Positions 27,802 to 37,048 of a stretch of DNA of 64,000 bases are shown one piece after another. This DNA comes from Acinetobacter tjernbergiae DSM 14971 = CIP 107465. Its GTDB lineage: Bacteria; Pseudomonadota; Gammaproteobacteria; Pseudomonadales; Moraxellaceae. The notes below the pieces were generated by a model that saw only the letters and a program-made list of their open reading frames with translations, did not search any database and was not told the origin of the DNA. The translations under genes and the position numbers were made by a program. The stretch is taken from NCBI RefSeq assembly GCF_000374425.1, contig NZ_KB894371.1, forward strand, positions 1 to 64,000, in the 5' to 3' direction. Numbering within the stretch: position 1 is the first letter of the stretch; every line of letters begins with the position of its first letter.

Positions 27802-29502
27802 ATGACACAGATTCAAATTCAACAAAGACCATTTTTGACACGCCCTGAACAATTTCAGGGCGTGCCGCCTTTTATGGCAGAAATATTGGCAAGACGTGGT
27901 GTTCAGTCTGAGCAAGAACTTGAGCTAAAACTCAAACATATCATGCCACCCCATTTAAAAGGACTGGATGCGGCTGTTGAATTGATTGATCAGGCTATAG
28001 ATCGACAGCAACAAATCGTCATCATTGGCGACTATGATGCGGATGGTGCGACCAGTACAGCACTTATGATCTTAGTGCTTAAAGAAATGGGGGCGAAAGT
28101 TGAATATTTAGTACCTGATCGCTTTAAGTATGGTTATGGCTTAACCCCTAAAATTGCTGAGCTTGCAAAGCAAAGCTATCAACCTGATGTATTGATTACC
28201 GTTGATAATGGTATTTCTAGTCATGCAGGTGTAGAAACTGCACAGGCATTGGGAATGCAAGTGATCATTACGGATCATCACTTAACCACAAAACCCACCC
28301 CTAATGCTGAAGCAGTGGTGAATCCGAATCAACTCGGTTGTGATTTTCCAAGTAAAGCCCTTGCAGGCGTTGGAGTTGCTTTCTATGTTTTGGCGAAGTT
28401 GGCAAGTTACCGTACCCAACAAGGCAAAAGCAGCACTAAAGTGACCCAATATTTAGATCTGGTTGCTTTGGGAACCTATGCTGATGTTGCAAGTTTGGAC
28501 TATAACAATCGTATTTTGATTGATACAGGTCTAAAGCGAATCCAACAATATCAATGTCGTGCAGGAATCCTCGCATTATTGGATATTGCGAAACGTGATG
28601 CTGCGACTTTACGTGCTCAGGATCTAGGCTTTGTTGTTGGACCACGTATCAATGCGGCTGGTCGAATGGAAAGTATGCGGATTGGGATTGAGTGCTTACT
28701 CGCAGCGAATATGGCAGAGGCCTATCCAATTGCACAACAGCTCAATCAGTTGAATATTGAACGTCGTCAAGTTGAGACGGAAATGAAGCAGCAAGCCCTC
28801 AATGCCTTGCAGCATATTCAATTGGAAACAGAACATCTGCCCGTAGCCTTGGTCATGTTTGATGAACAATGGCATCAGGGGGTGATTGGGATTGTGGCTG
28901 GACGTTTAAAAGAACAGTTTCATCGTCCAAGTTTGGTGTTTGCACCAGATGAGGATGGGATTCATATCAAAGGCTCTGCACGTTCAATTGAGGGAATTCA
29001 CATTCGCGATCTTATTGAACAGGTCGCAGAACGATACCCACATTTAGTGAGTCATTTTGGTGGACATGCAGCAGCAGCAGGTTTAACGCTCAGAAAAGAA
29101 AACTTTGATGAATTCAAAACTGTTTTTACACAATGTATTGCTGAAATGGATGAAGATTTATTTCAAGCAGTCTTATGGACAGATGGGCAGCTAGAGCATT
29201 CAGATCTGCATTTATCAACTCTGGATTGTATTGAACAGCTTGGACCTTGGGGACAGAAGTTTCCATTCCCCCAATTTGAAGGGCGATTTAACGTTATTGA
29301 TTCTCGTTGGCTCAAAGACCAACATTTAAAATTAAAACTGGCATCTGGACAACAGTCGATTGATGCGATTGCTTTTAATGCAATTGATCGTTTTAAGTTT
29401 GACTCTGCTCTTGGTTATGTTGATTTAGTTTATACCTTAGAGCGTAATGTTTTTAATGGAAACACCAGTTTACAACTGCATATTGTGCATTTAAAGCAAT
29501 AA
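27802..29502 (+). CDS. recJ: single-stranded-DNA-specific exonuclease RecJ
   Basis: This 566-residue 5'-3' single-strand exonuclease of the DHH family acts in RecF-pathway recombination and mismatch repair. The catalytic motifs are visible: DYDADGATSTALM (about 74-86), TVDNGIS and DHHLT, and the DHHA1 motif GGHAAAAGL (about 417-425). The C-terminal OB-like domain follows. The gene is full length and ends the glmM-pdxH-recJ operon at a strong terminator. Confidence 0.97.
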   Translation: MTQIQIQQRPFLTRPEQFQGVPPFMAEILARRGVQSEQELELKLKHIMPPHLKGLDAAVELIDQAIDRQQQIVIIGDYDADGATSTALMILVLKEMGAKVEYLVPDRFKYGYGLTPKIAELAKQSYQPDVLITVDNGISSHAGVETAQALGMQVIITDHHLTTKPTPNAEAVVNPNQLGCDFPSKALAGVGVAFYVLAKLASYRTQQGKSSTKVTQYLDLVALGTYADVASLDYNNRILIDTGLKRIQQYQCRAGILALLDIAKRDAATLRAQDLGFVVGPRINAAGRMESMRIGIECLLAANMAEAYPIAQQLNQLNIERRQVETEMKQQALNALQHIQLETEHLPVALVMFDEQWHQGVIGIVAGRLKEQFHRPSLVFAPDEDGIHIKGSARSIEGIHIRDLIEQVAERYPHLVSHFGGHAAAAGLTLRKENFDEFKTVFTQCIAEMDEDLFQAVLWTDGQLEHSDLHLSTLDCIEQLGPWGQKFPFPQFEGRFNVIDSRWLKDQHLKLKLASGQQSIDAIAFNAIDRFKFDSALGYVDLVYTLERNVFNGNTSLQLHIVHLKQ

Positions 29503-29532
29503 AAAAATCCGCTCACAAGAGCGGATTTTTTT
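29501..29532. terminator. bidirectional terminator between recJ and the porin gene
   Basis: ATCCGCTC and GAGCGGAT form a stem around ACAA, with A7 before and T7 after, so it can end transcription from both convergent genes. Confidence 0.9.
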
Positions 29533-29549
29533 ATATAACAAAGGATAAA

Positions 29550-30461
29550 TTAGAAACGGAACGTACCATTGATGCCATAAGAATCAACATCCTCAACGGT
29601 TGTATAACCTACACCTAAAGCAAATTGAGACGTGATGAATTTCTGTGCACGAATGTTAAAGATACTATCTGAATCATCTGCTGTTGAGTCAGCAAATGAG
29701 AGACCGATACTTAGTGTTGGATCAAGATAAAGATCAGCACCTAAACGATAAGTTGTTTCATCACCAATATATGTTTGTGCTTCAAAATTAGTGTAATAGC
29801 CACCAATTTCAGAAACATATTTTGCACGAAGAGACACTGCTGTATCCTCATCTTCGCCAGTTACAACCGCAGCATTTGCTAAAGTTGTAATAAAACCATG
29901 TTTAGTGACTTGTGTTGGGTCGACACTTTCAGATAAATCGGTAATGCCAACTGCTAATAATAAACCATTAATTGGTAAGAAGCCTGCTTCAACAGAATAA
30001 TCTGTACCATCTGTACTTTCACTTTCTGAATAGCCAAAAACTTCTGCGGTATTTTTTACATCTGTTTTGTTCAGGCTACCAGAAATGTAAAACTGTGAAT
30101 CTGGAATATAAAATTCACCATTAAGCCCGATTATATTGAACTCTTGTTTGTAGTTAGCAGTTATGGCAGGGCTATTCCAAAATAACTCATTTTCAGAAAA
30201 ACCCATTTGACCTGACTGTTTAGCATAAGCATAACCTAAACCAAGATTTGATGCTTTATCTAAAAATGCAGCCTCAGCTAAAGGGGCATTACGTGTTTCA
30301 ACTGGGTTGAAGTAATATTGACCACTGACAGTAACAGTATTGATTTTTCCTTCTTCAATCTCTGTATGTTCATATGATCCATTGACTTCGGTTTGATATG
30401 CATTTGCATTAAAACCAATAAAAGAAGATAGAATTGCTGTAATTAAGCTGAGTTTATTCAT
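29550..30461 (-). CDS. outer-membrane putative porin, Omp33-36-like family
   Basis: This 303-residue protein has a signal peptide (MNKLSLITAILSSFIGFNANA, then YQ). The mature part is rich in alternating beta strands and ends in phenylalanine (GTFRF), the BAM insertion signal. The block YYFNPVETRNAPLAEAAFLDKASN is shared with the next gene and, less closely, with the Omp33-36 porin at 45.8 kb. It should form a beta-barrel; the substrate is unknown. It is one of a tandem pair, each with its own 5' region, so probably separately transcribed. Confidence 0.82.
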   Translation of the reverse strand: MNKLSLITAILSSFIGFNANAYQTEVNGSYEHTEIEEGKINTVTVSGQYYFNPVETRNAPLAEAAFLDKASNLGLGYAYAKQSGQMGFSENELFWNSPAITANYKQEFNIIGLNGEFYIPDSQFYISGSLNKTDVKNTAEVFGYSESESTDGTDYSVEAGFLPINGLLLAVGITDLSESVDPTQVTKHGFITTLANAAVVTGEDEDTAVSLRAKYVSEIGGYYTNFEAQTYIGDETTYRLGADLYLDPTLSIGLSFADSTADDSDSIFNIRAQKFITSQFALGVGYTTVEDVDSYGINGTFRF

Positions 30462-30613
30462 TGAAGACCCCTTATTAAAATTAAATCATTTATTAATATT
30501 TTATTACATGGGTAGTTTAATGAAAAAAATTAAAACGTAAAATTATAAATGACTAGAAAAAATAAATAATTTTTTAATATAAATGAGAATATAAGATTAT
30601 TTTTATGAATAAA

Positions 30614-30646
30614 AAAATACCCTGTAAAATATTTACAGGGTATTTT
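30614..30646 (-). terminator. intrinsic terminator of the second porin gene
   Basis: AAAATACCCTGTAAA and TTTACAGGGTATTTT form a long stem. On the minus strand the A-run at 30611-30617 reads as a T-run, so it ends the gene whose stop is at 30679. Confidence 0.85.
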
Positions 30647-30678
30647 CTCGTATATCTTTTCTATAAATAGTCTATTGA

Positions 30679-31446
30679 TTAGAAGCGATATGCACCACGA
30701 ATACCATAAGTATTATAGTCATCACCAAAACCAACACGACCTTCTAAACTTACTTGTTGATTGAGGAATTTCTTCGCAGAAATACCCCACTCATCGCGTT
30801 TCGTTAAGTCATTGTTGTAGTAGTCTGCACCAACACTTAGCGTTTTATCTAGATAGTAGTCGCCTTTTACACGGTATTCATCAAGATCACCAAATGCACC
30901 GTAAGCTTCTAAGTTAATATCTTTTCCGCCGACTTGAGTTACATATTTAGCGCGGACAGTTGGGTCTGCACCATCTTTACCATTTTTCTCATCATAGCCT
31001 TTTACACCTAGTGCAAGTAATAAGCCTGGTGCTGGTAAATAACCGACTTCTGCACCGTAGGTTGTTACTTTTTGATCGATGGCAGCTTTGTCTACTTCAA
31101 ACTCGCTACGACCTAAATTACCACTTAAGTAAAAATCACTATTGGGTACAAAATATTCTACGCCTGCACCATATTGTGAGTCTTTTACGCCATTATTATT
31201 GGCATAATCAACTTTTGCTTTTACATTACTCGCACGATTTAAGAAGGCTGCTTCAGCAAGTGGTGCGTTACGTGTTTGGACTGGATTGAAATAATAAGTA
31301 CCATCTACACCAAAACTATGAGTACTATCAAAATGATCCTGATCTGTATAAGTATATGAACCACCAACCTCAGCTTGATACGCATGAGCAGTACCTGTTA
31401 CTGCAAGTGCAGATAGAAGTGCTGATGCTATTGCTAATTTTTTCAT
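30679..31446 (-). CDS. outer-membrane putative porin, Omp33-36-like family (tandem paralogue)
   Basis: This 255-residue protein begins MKKLAIASALLSALAVTGTAHA|YQ, a clear signal peptide. The start is placed at 31446 because AGGGG lies eight bases upstream; a more distal in-frame start at 31476 would add ten residues before the signal. It shares QAEVGGSYTYTDQ and NAPLAEAAFLNRASN with its neighbour and ends in GAYRF. It probably forms a beta-barrel pore. Head-to-tail placement with the 29550 gene suggests an old duplication with strong divergence. Confidence 0.82.
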   Translation of the reverse strand: MKKLAIASALLSALAVTGTAHAYQAEVGGSYTYTDQDHFDSTHSFGVDGTYYFNPVQTRNAPLAEAAFLNRASNVKAKVDYANNNGVKDSQYGAGVEYFVPNSDFYLSGNLGRSEFEVDKAAIDQKVTTYGAEVGYLPAPGLLLALGVKGYDEKNGKDGADPTVRAKYVTQVGGKDINLEAYGAFGDLDEYRVKGDYYLDKTLSVGADYYNNDLTKRDEWGISAKKFLNQQVSLEGRVGFGDDYNTYGIRGAYRF

Positions 31447-31835
31447 GGTTATGCCCCTGTTGAGATAATGAACCAAAAGAATATTAATTACATGTTTTGT
31501 TACAACTTTAAGTCTAGTATAAATTTCTCAGCCGTCAATCTTCAGAAAGTAATCGGACTGTACAAATGTAAGAAATATGTAAGTTAAATCTTGTATATTA
31601 TTGATTTTTAAATATTAATATTAGTGTTTTGATTTATTAAAACTTAGGATAGATTGTGTTGATTCGTATTTTTACTGTAATTGGCAGCTAATTTGAGCGT
31701 GAAAATAAAACGATAGACGTGACCATCATCGGTCTGTCATTTGGCAGGTATGCGTTAAAAAATACATGGCTGTGTCGTGTAAAGCAGTTATGTTAAAATA
31801 ATAAATTGAGTGAAAAATATTGTGGGAAAACACGC
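31447..31835. other. intergenic region between porin and prfB
   Basis: These 389 bases separate divergent genes and should carry both promoters. They are very AT-rich. I see no open frame, terminator or convincing operator. Confidence 0.5.
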
Positions 31836-32931
31836 GTGGAAATTAATCCGTATTTAATTCAATTGAAAGATTTATCTGATCGTAGTCAAACACTACGGGG
31901 GTATCTTTGACTACGATCTAAAGGCTGAGCGTTTAGAAGAAGTTTTAAGAGAACTCGAAGACCCGACGATTTGGAATGATCAAAATCGTGCGCAAGCGAT
32001 TGCGAAAGAAAAGGGCAGTTTAGAAAATACCATTGGCGTATTTGACCGTCTTGCTGAACAGTTAGATGATGCCAAAGCCATGCTTGATCTAGCGGTTGAA
32101 GCCGATGATGAAAGTTTGCTTGAAGATGTACAAGCGGAGTTAGATAGTGCTGAAAAGGCATTAGGCGATCTTGAATTCCGCCGTATGTTTAGCAACCCAA
32201 TGGATCCAAATCCATGCTTCCTTGAAATTCAATCGGGTTCAGGTGGGACAGAAGCACAAGATTGGGCATCGATGTTATTGCGCATGTATTTACGCTGGAT
32301 CGAGCGCCATGGTTTTAAAGGTGAGTTAATGGAAGTATCAGACGGTGATGTTGCGGGTATTAAATCTGCAACCATCCGTGTTGATGGTGAGTTTGCTTAT
32401 GGCTGGTTGCGTACCGAAAGTGGCGTGCATCGTTTAGTACGTAAGTCACCATTTGACAGTAATAACAACCGTCATACTTCATTTTCTGCGGTGTTTATCT
32501 CACCTGAGATTGATGACAATATCGAAATTGATATTAATCCGTCGGATGTACGTACTGATACTTATCGTGCTTCGGGTGCGGGTGGTCAGCACATTAACAA
32601 AACCGATTCTGCGGTTCGCTTAACACACGCACCAACAGGGATCGTGGTGGCTTGTCAGAACCAGCGTTCACAGCATGCCAACCGTGACCATGCGTGGAAG
32701 CAATTACGTGCCAAGCTCTATGAATTAGAGATGAGTAAACGAAATGAAGCGGCGCAGGCTTTGGAAGATTCGAAGTCAGATATTGGTTGGGGCAGTCAAA
32801 TTCGCTCTTATGTGTTAGATGACTCACGTATCAAAGATTTGCGGACTGGTGTAGAGAATTCAAATACCAAAGCAGTCTTAGATGGTGATTTGGATCGGTT
32901 TATTGAAGCAAGTTTGAAACAAGGTCTATAA
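31836..32931 (+). CDS. prfB: peptide chain release factor 2, with programmed +1 frameshift
   Basis: RF2 releases peptides at UGA and UAA. The first frame runs from GTG 31836 ([10 protein letters not shown]...) to an in-frame TGA at 31908-31910. The classic shift site follows an SD-like GGGGG: GGGGGTATCTTTGAC, where the ribosome slips on CTT and reads GAC in the +1 frame to 32931. Skipping base 31908 gives 364 residues. The codon-recognition tripeptide SPF (RKSPFDS) and the catalytic GGQ (GAGGQHINK) are both present. Low RF2 favours shifting, giving autoregulation. No lysS follows. Confidence 0.97.
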
Positions 32932-32991
32932 GTTTTAATCCACTTAAAACGGCAATCTCGTTCAGCATTTGAATGTTAATCGAAAAAACAT

Positions 32992-33025
32992 GATATTAAT
33001 ATCGAAAAATACGGATATTAATATT
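32992..33025. promoter_or_regulatory. twin palindromic operator sites upstream of the ArsR-type gene
   Basis: GATATTAATATC (32992-33003, perfect palindrome) and GATATTAATATT (33014-33025, one mismatch) are spaced 22 bases centre to centre, two helical turns. They overlap the promoter region (TATACT box near 33036-33042). They probably bind the ArsR-type repressor encoded just downstream. Confidence 0.65.
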
Positions 33026-33093
33026 TATAAAATTCGATATACTAAATTCAGATGCTGAACAAAGCTTTGCCTGTTGAGAAACATGGTGAGTCT

Positions 33094-33396
33094 ATGGATA
33101 TTGATGTTATAAGCAAGGCCTTAGCCAATCCATTACGTCGAGAAATTTTGCAATGGCTGAAAGAGCCTGAGCAATTTTTACCGATACAGGAATGTGGTGG
33201 CAGTTTTGAACGAGGCGTATGCGCAGGTCATATCGAACGTTTAGGCAAAGTTGCGCAGTCGACCATGTCAAATCATTTGTCTGTATTACAACAGGCAGGT
33301 TTGATTAAGGTTGAAAAATATGGTCAATGGTCATATTTTACCCGCAATGAAGCTTTGATTCAGCAATACATCGAACATTTAAAACAAGCACTTTAA
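33094..33396 (+). CDS. ArsR-family winged-helix regulator
   Basis: This small repressor has about 100 residues from ATG 33094. An upstream in-frame ATG at 33052 would add 14 residues but lies right at the predicted transcription start and lacks a ribosome-binding site. The helix-turn-helix is at LGKVAQSTMSNHLSVLQQAGLIKVEKYGQWSYFTRN. A cysteine pair in QECGGSFERGVCAGH (before the recognition helix) could bind metal or sense thiol-reactive compounds. It lies 46 bases upstream of the Old Yellow Enzyme gene and behind twin palindromes, so it probably represses itself and that enzyme. Confidence 0.85.
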   Translation: MDIDVISKALANPLRREILQWLKEPEQFLPIQECGGSFERGVCAGHIERLGKVAQSTMSNHLSVLQQAGLIKVEKYGQWSYFTRNEALIQQYIEHLKQAL

Positions 33397-33442
33397 AGGG
33401 CTCATTTTGATAACCCTGTAACAAGTGTAAGTTGAGGCGATC

Positions 33443-34507
33443 ATGGCTGAACTAAATTCTGCGTTACAAGTAGGTGATTTTACAATTAAAAATCGCTTGG
33501 TTTTGGCACCATTAACGCGAGCACGTAGTGGTGCAGCGCGCGTTCCGAACGATTTAATGGTGGAATATTATCAACAACGTGCCAATGCAGGTTTAATCCT
33601 GACAGAAGCAACAGTTATTAGTCCAAAAGCGGTTGGTTATGCCAATACGCCAGGCTTATGGTCGCAAGAGCAAGCTCAAGCGTGGAACAAAATTGTTGAA
33701 GCTGTACATGCTCAGGGTTCAAAGATTGTGGTTCAGCTCTGGCATGTTGGTCGTATTTCACATCCTGATTTATTGGATGGTGATATTCCTGTCGCACCAA
33801 GTGCGATTCAACCCGCAGGTGAAGTGAGTTTACTGCGTCCAAAACGTCCTTTCGTTACCCCTCGTGCTTTATCGCATGAAGAAATCCAAGAAATCGTCGC
33901 ACAATATAAGCATGCGGCTGAATTGGCAAAAGTGGCGGGTTTTGATGGTGTTGAGTTGCATGCAGCCAATGGTTATTTGATTGACCAATTCTTGCAAAGT
34001 ACGACCAATCATCGTGATGATGAATATGGTGGTTCGATTGAAAATCGCGCACGTTTATTATTACAAGTGGTCGATGCATTTATTGAGGTTTGGGGCGCTG
34101 GGCGTGTGGGTGTCCACCTTGCACCACGTGCAGATTCGCACGATATGGGCGATGCAGATCCATTAGCGACTTTTGGTTATGTGGTTGAACAATTAGATCA
34201 ACGCAATATTGGTTTTATTTTCACGCGTGAATATGCAGCAGCAGATAGTTTACAACCACAACTCCGCCCTAAATTTAAAGGGGTGTGGATTGCCAATGAG
34301 AAATTAACACCAGCTTCTGCAAAACAGATTTTAGAAACTGAGCAAGCAGATGCAGTCGCATTTGGTTTGGCTTATATTGCCAATCCTGATTTATTAGAAC
34401 GTTTAGAACATGATTTGGCTTTAAATCAGGTTCAATTTGATACTTTATATGGCGCTGGTGCAGCGGGTTATACCGATTATCCTGTATTGGAAAAGTTAGA
34501 AGCTTAA
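33443..34507 (+). CDS. nemA: alkene reductase, Old Yellow Enzyme family (NemA-like)
   Basis: This 354-residue FMN-dependent TIM-barrel reductase reduces activated alkenes, nitroesters and N-ethylmaleimide with NADPH. Motifs are KNRLVLAPLTRARS, QLWHVGRISHPDL, and the substrate-anchoring His-Asn pair in ELHAANGYLIDQFLQ, followed by TNHRDDEYGGSIENRARLLL. It is full length. Its regulator here is ArsR-type rather than the NemR found with nemA in E. coli. A NemR-like gene occurs 20 kb away next to another oxidoreductase. Confidence 0.93.
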   Translation: MAELNSALQVGDFTIKNRLVLAPLTRARSGAARVPNDLMVEYYQQRANAGLILTEATVISPKAVGYANTPGLWSQEQAQAWNKIVEAVHAQGSKIVVQLWHVGRISHPDLLDGDIPVAPSAIQPAGEVSLLRPKRPFVTPRALSHEEIQEIVAQYKHAAELAKVAGFDGVELHAANGYLIDQFLQSTTNHRDDEYGGSIENRARLLLQVVDAFIEVWGAGRVGVHLAPRADSHDMGDADPLATFGYVVEQLDQRNIGFIFTREYAAADSLQPQLRPKFKGVWIANEKLTPASAKQILETEQADAVAFGLAYIANPDLLERLEHDLALNQVQFDTLYGAGAAGYTDYPVLEKLEA

Positions 34508-34514
34508 GTAAAGC

Positions 34515-34554
34515 AAAAAACCTCCTAGCAGATTGAATCTGCGAGGAGGTTTTT
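34515..34554. terminator. bidirectional terminator after nemA
   Basis: AAAAAACCTCCT pairs with AGGAGGTTTTT, and the interior GCAGATT/AATCTGC extends the stem. A and T runs on both sides allow use by the convergent gene ending at 34561. Confidence 0.88.
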
Positions 34555-34560
34555 GACAAT

Positions 34561-35577
34561 TTAAGTTTGGGATGTCTGGATGGCCTGTTCACTTCTATTT
34601 TTGTAGAAATCCAAAATCACATTGGAAAAATCATGCACCATCAATTGTGCAATCTGATTGGCATAAAAATTGACTTCGGTGCTGATTCGATAATCAATTT
34701 TTAGCGTGAGCTTAGTTTGCTGATCATTGATGGGTGTCAGTTCAAATGAAGTATATCGAAGGTCAAAATACTTCCCGCCAATACTGACATGATCATCTAG
34801 CGCACCTTGAGGAATGGACGTTGGCGAGAAACGATAGGTCCAACTGAGATATTGATTGGGTTTGGATTGTTGAATGATTTCTTCAAAATGAATATTTTTT
34901 TGCCATGTTGAATAACGGATCAATCCTTCATTCGTCGGTTGAGTCAGCCCAGAAACAGGATAAGGCACACCAATGCTGTATAACACGCTCGGTTTAAATT
35001 CTTGTGGTTGAATATTGTCGGCATGATTGAGTTGTTGCCAAATGACCTTGGCAGGGGCATTGATGAGAATACTTTGATCAACATGATCATAATGCAGTTG
35101 GGTTTTCTCAGGGAGAGGCAGCAGAATAAATGGTAATAATACGAGGCTGTAAATGCCCTTATTGGGTTTCCATATTTTGTAACACAGCCCTTTCATGAGT
35201 AAAGCACCCGTCAGCATACCGACCAATAAAATCGGGGTCATAATTACAACGCAAATGGCACCTTCACGTAGCACAACAATGGAAAACAATAAGAGAAAAA
35301 CGAGAAAAATAATAATCACTTTAAAACTATGTATAAATGAAACAGCTTTTCGGTAATTCTGGATATATACAATGAGTGCGCCAATAATAAAGGGAACCAC
35401 AAGTAAAAAACTGGCTTTCATTAATGCGCCTAAGTGACTGGCTAGAAGCGCCCATAAGCAGCACAGTAACGCTAGAATTAAAAAAGGGAGAATAATTTGA
35501 AAGGGATGACGGGGTGGATATGCTTGTGCCGTTTCTTCAGAAGGTGGCTTGATTTGTTTGAACCAATCAGGTTGCAT
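34561..35577 (-). CDS. membrane protein with C-terminal SRPBCC/START-like domain
   Basis: The 338-residue protein starts at ATG 35577 (MQPDWFKQIKPP), with GAGAAAA upstream; a TTG four codons earlier is less likely. There are four or five hydrophobic segments (about 25-150). A soluble domain follows from about 165 with VDQSILINAPAKVIWQQLNHADN, the opening of an SRPBCC lipid/polyketide-binding fold, ending near 320. This combination suggests binding of a hydrophobic ligand at the membrane. I do not recognise a named family. It is divergent from waaA by about 100 bases. Confidence 0.75.
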   Translation of the reverse strand: MQPDWFKQIKPPSEETAQAYPPRHPFQIILPFLILALLCCLWALLASHLGALMKASFLLVVPFIIGALIVYIQNYRKAVSFIHSFKVIIIFLVFLLLFSIVVLREGAICVVIMTPILLVGMLTGALLMKGLCYKIWKPNKGIYSLVLLPFILLPLPEKTQLHYDHVDQSILINAPAKVIWQQLNHADNIQPQEFKPSVLYSIGVPYPVSGLTQPTNEGLIRYSTWQKNIHFEEIIQQSKPNQYLSWTYRFSPTSIPQGALDDHVSIGGKYFDLRYTSFELTPINDQQTKLTLKIDYRISTEVNFYANQIAQLMVHDFSNVILDFYKNRSEQAIQTSQT

Positions 35578-35674
35578 CGTTTTTCTCAAAATGGATTATT
35601 CTTTGTTCTAAGATATCATTTTTCTTTATAAAGAAATATTTAATCAAAGTGCAACATACAATAATCAATTGTCA

Positions 35675-37048
35675 ATGCATACGAAACTTCCGCATAATGA
35701 GCTGAAATCAAATTCTAAATTATGGTCTAGGATGGCGCAGCAAAACGCAGTACAGCAAACACCATTTTGGTATAACTTTTTACTGATATGTCTCAAGCCT
35801 TTATATCGTTGGAAAATTAAACAACGGGCTGAAAGTGATGCGCTATTTCAACAAGAATGTCTAGAACGTTTTGGACCGTTTCAACCGCCTAAAAATTTAA
35901 ATACGATTTGGTTTCATGTGGTATCGGTTGGAGAAACCAATGCTGCTCAACCTTTGATTGAGCACTATCTAAAACTTGGACACACAGTTTTAGTGACCAA
36001 CACCACCAAGACTGGACAAGCCAGAGCCAAGAGCTTATTTTCCCAAAAATATCCTGCACTTTTTCAGGCGGTGTATTTGCCTGTTGATCAAAAGCCATTA
36101 CTGAAACAATTTTTTGAGCTGTATCAACCGAAACTTCTTGCTCTAGTTGAAACTGAAATTTGGCCAAATTTGATCGCACAAGCCAAACAGCAACACATCC
36201 CATGTATCTTATTGAATGCGCGTCTGTCAGAAAAATCTGCCAAAGGTTATGGCAAAGTTCGCCGCTTAACTCAGCCGATGTTGCAGCAACTCACATGGTT
36301 GTTGGCTCAGGACATAGCGACACAGCAGCGTTATGTTGATTTAGGGTTAGATCAAAGCAAAAGTCAGGTGGTTGGTAATATTAAATTTGATATCGCTGCG
36401 CCAGAGCAGTACGTGCTGCAAGCGGAACAATTAAAACAAGATTGGCAATTGGCAGATCGGCAGGTCATCGTACTTGCAAGTACACATGCGCCTGAAGAAG
36501 AAAGTCTGCTGAAACAATTACAGCCACATTTAAATTCAAATCCCAATTTACTCTGCATTGTCGTGCCGCGTCATCCTGAGCGTTTTGATGAGGTGTATAA
36601 AGTCTGCCAAAGTTTAAACTTAAATACGCAACGCCGTAGTCTTAAACAGCCAATCCAAACTGATACACAGGTTTTTCTGGCAGATAGTATGGGCGAAATG
36701 TGGCTGTGGTATGCGCTGAGCCAAGCTTGTTTTGTTGGTGGTTCATTGAATGAGCCGGGTGGCGGACACAATATTTTAGAACCGATGGTTTTAGATGTAC
36801 CGACTGTGATTGGTCCACGCTATTTTAATTTCCAAAGTATCGTGGATGAGTTTGTGGCTGAACATGGACTTTTGATTGGAACAGATGCTGCACAAGTGGT
36901 ACAGCAACTTTTGAGTTGTTTAGATGACCGAATACAGGCTCAGCAATTGATTGAACAGGCTGAATTGGTTCTGCAACGAAATAAAGGCTCACTCCAAAAG
37001 CATATTCAATTGATTGACCATTATTTAGAATTCAAAGCTTTGTTATGA
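35675..37048 (+). CDS. waaA: 3-deoxy-D-manno-octulosonic acid (Kdo) transferase
   Basis: This inner-membrane GT-B glycosyltransferase adds Kdo to lipid A. Family blocks are VSVGETNAAQPLIEHY, the ETEIWPNLI block, NARLSEKSAKGYGK, GNIKFDI, VPRHPERF and FVGGSLNEPGGGHNILEPM. The start is uncertain: ATG 35675 gives 457 residues, while ATG 35732 gives 438 and is closer to the usual length; neither has a strong ribosome-binding site. rsmE overlaps its stop by four bases. Confidence 0.95.
   Translation: MHTKLPHNELKSNSKLWSRMAQQNAVQQTPFWYNFLLICLKPLYRWKIKQRAESDALFQQECLERFGPFQPPKNLNTIWFHVVSVGETNAAQPLIEHYLKLGHTVLVTNTTKTGQARAKSLFSQKYPALFQAVYLPVDQKPLLKQFFELYQPKLLALVETEIWPNLIAQAKQQHIPCILLNARLSEKSAKGYGKVRRLTQPMLQQLTWLLAQDIATQQRYVDLGLDQSKSQVVGNIKFDIAAPEQYVLQAEQLKQDWQLADRQVIVLASTHAPEEESLLKQLQPHLNSNPNLLCIVVPRHPERFDEVYKVCQSLNLNTQRRSLKQPIQTDTQVFLADSMGEMWLWYALSQACFVGGSLNEPGGGHNILEPMVLDVPTVIGPRYFNFQSIVDEFVAEHGLLIGTDAAQVVQQLLSCLDDRIQAQQLIEQAELVLQRNKGSLQKHIQLIDHYLEFKALL

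Noticed and set aside
31886..32195. Two minus-strand frames over the 5' part of prfB
   Set aside because: They are antisense to the conserved prfB coding sequence, which continues through the frameshift.
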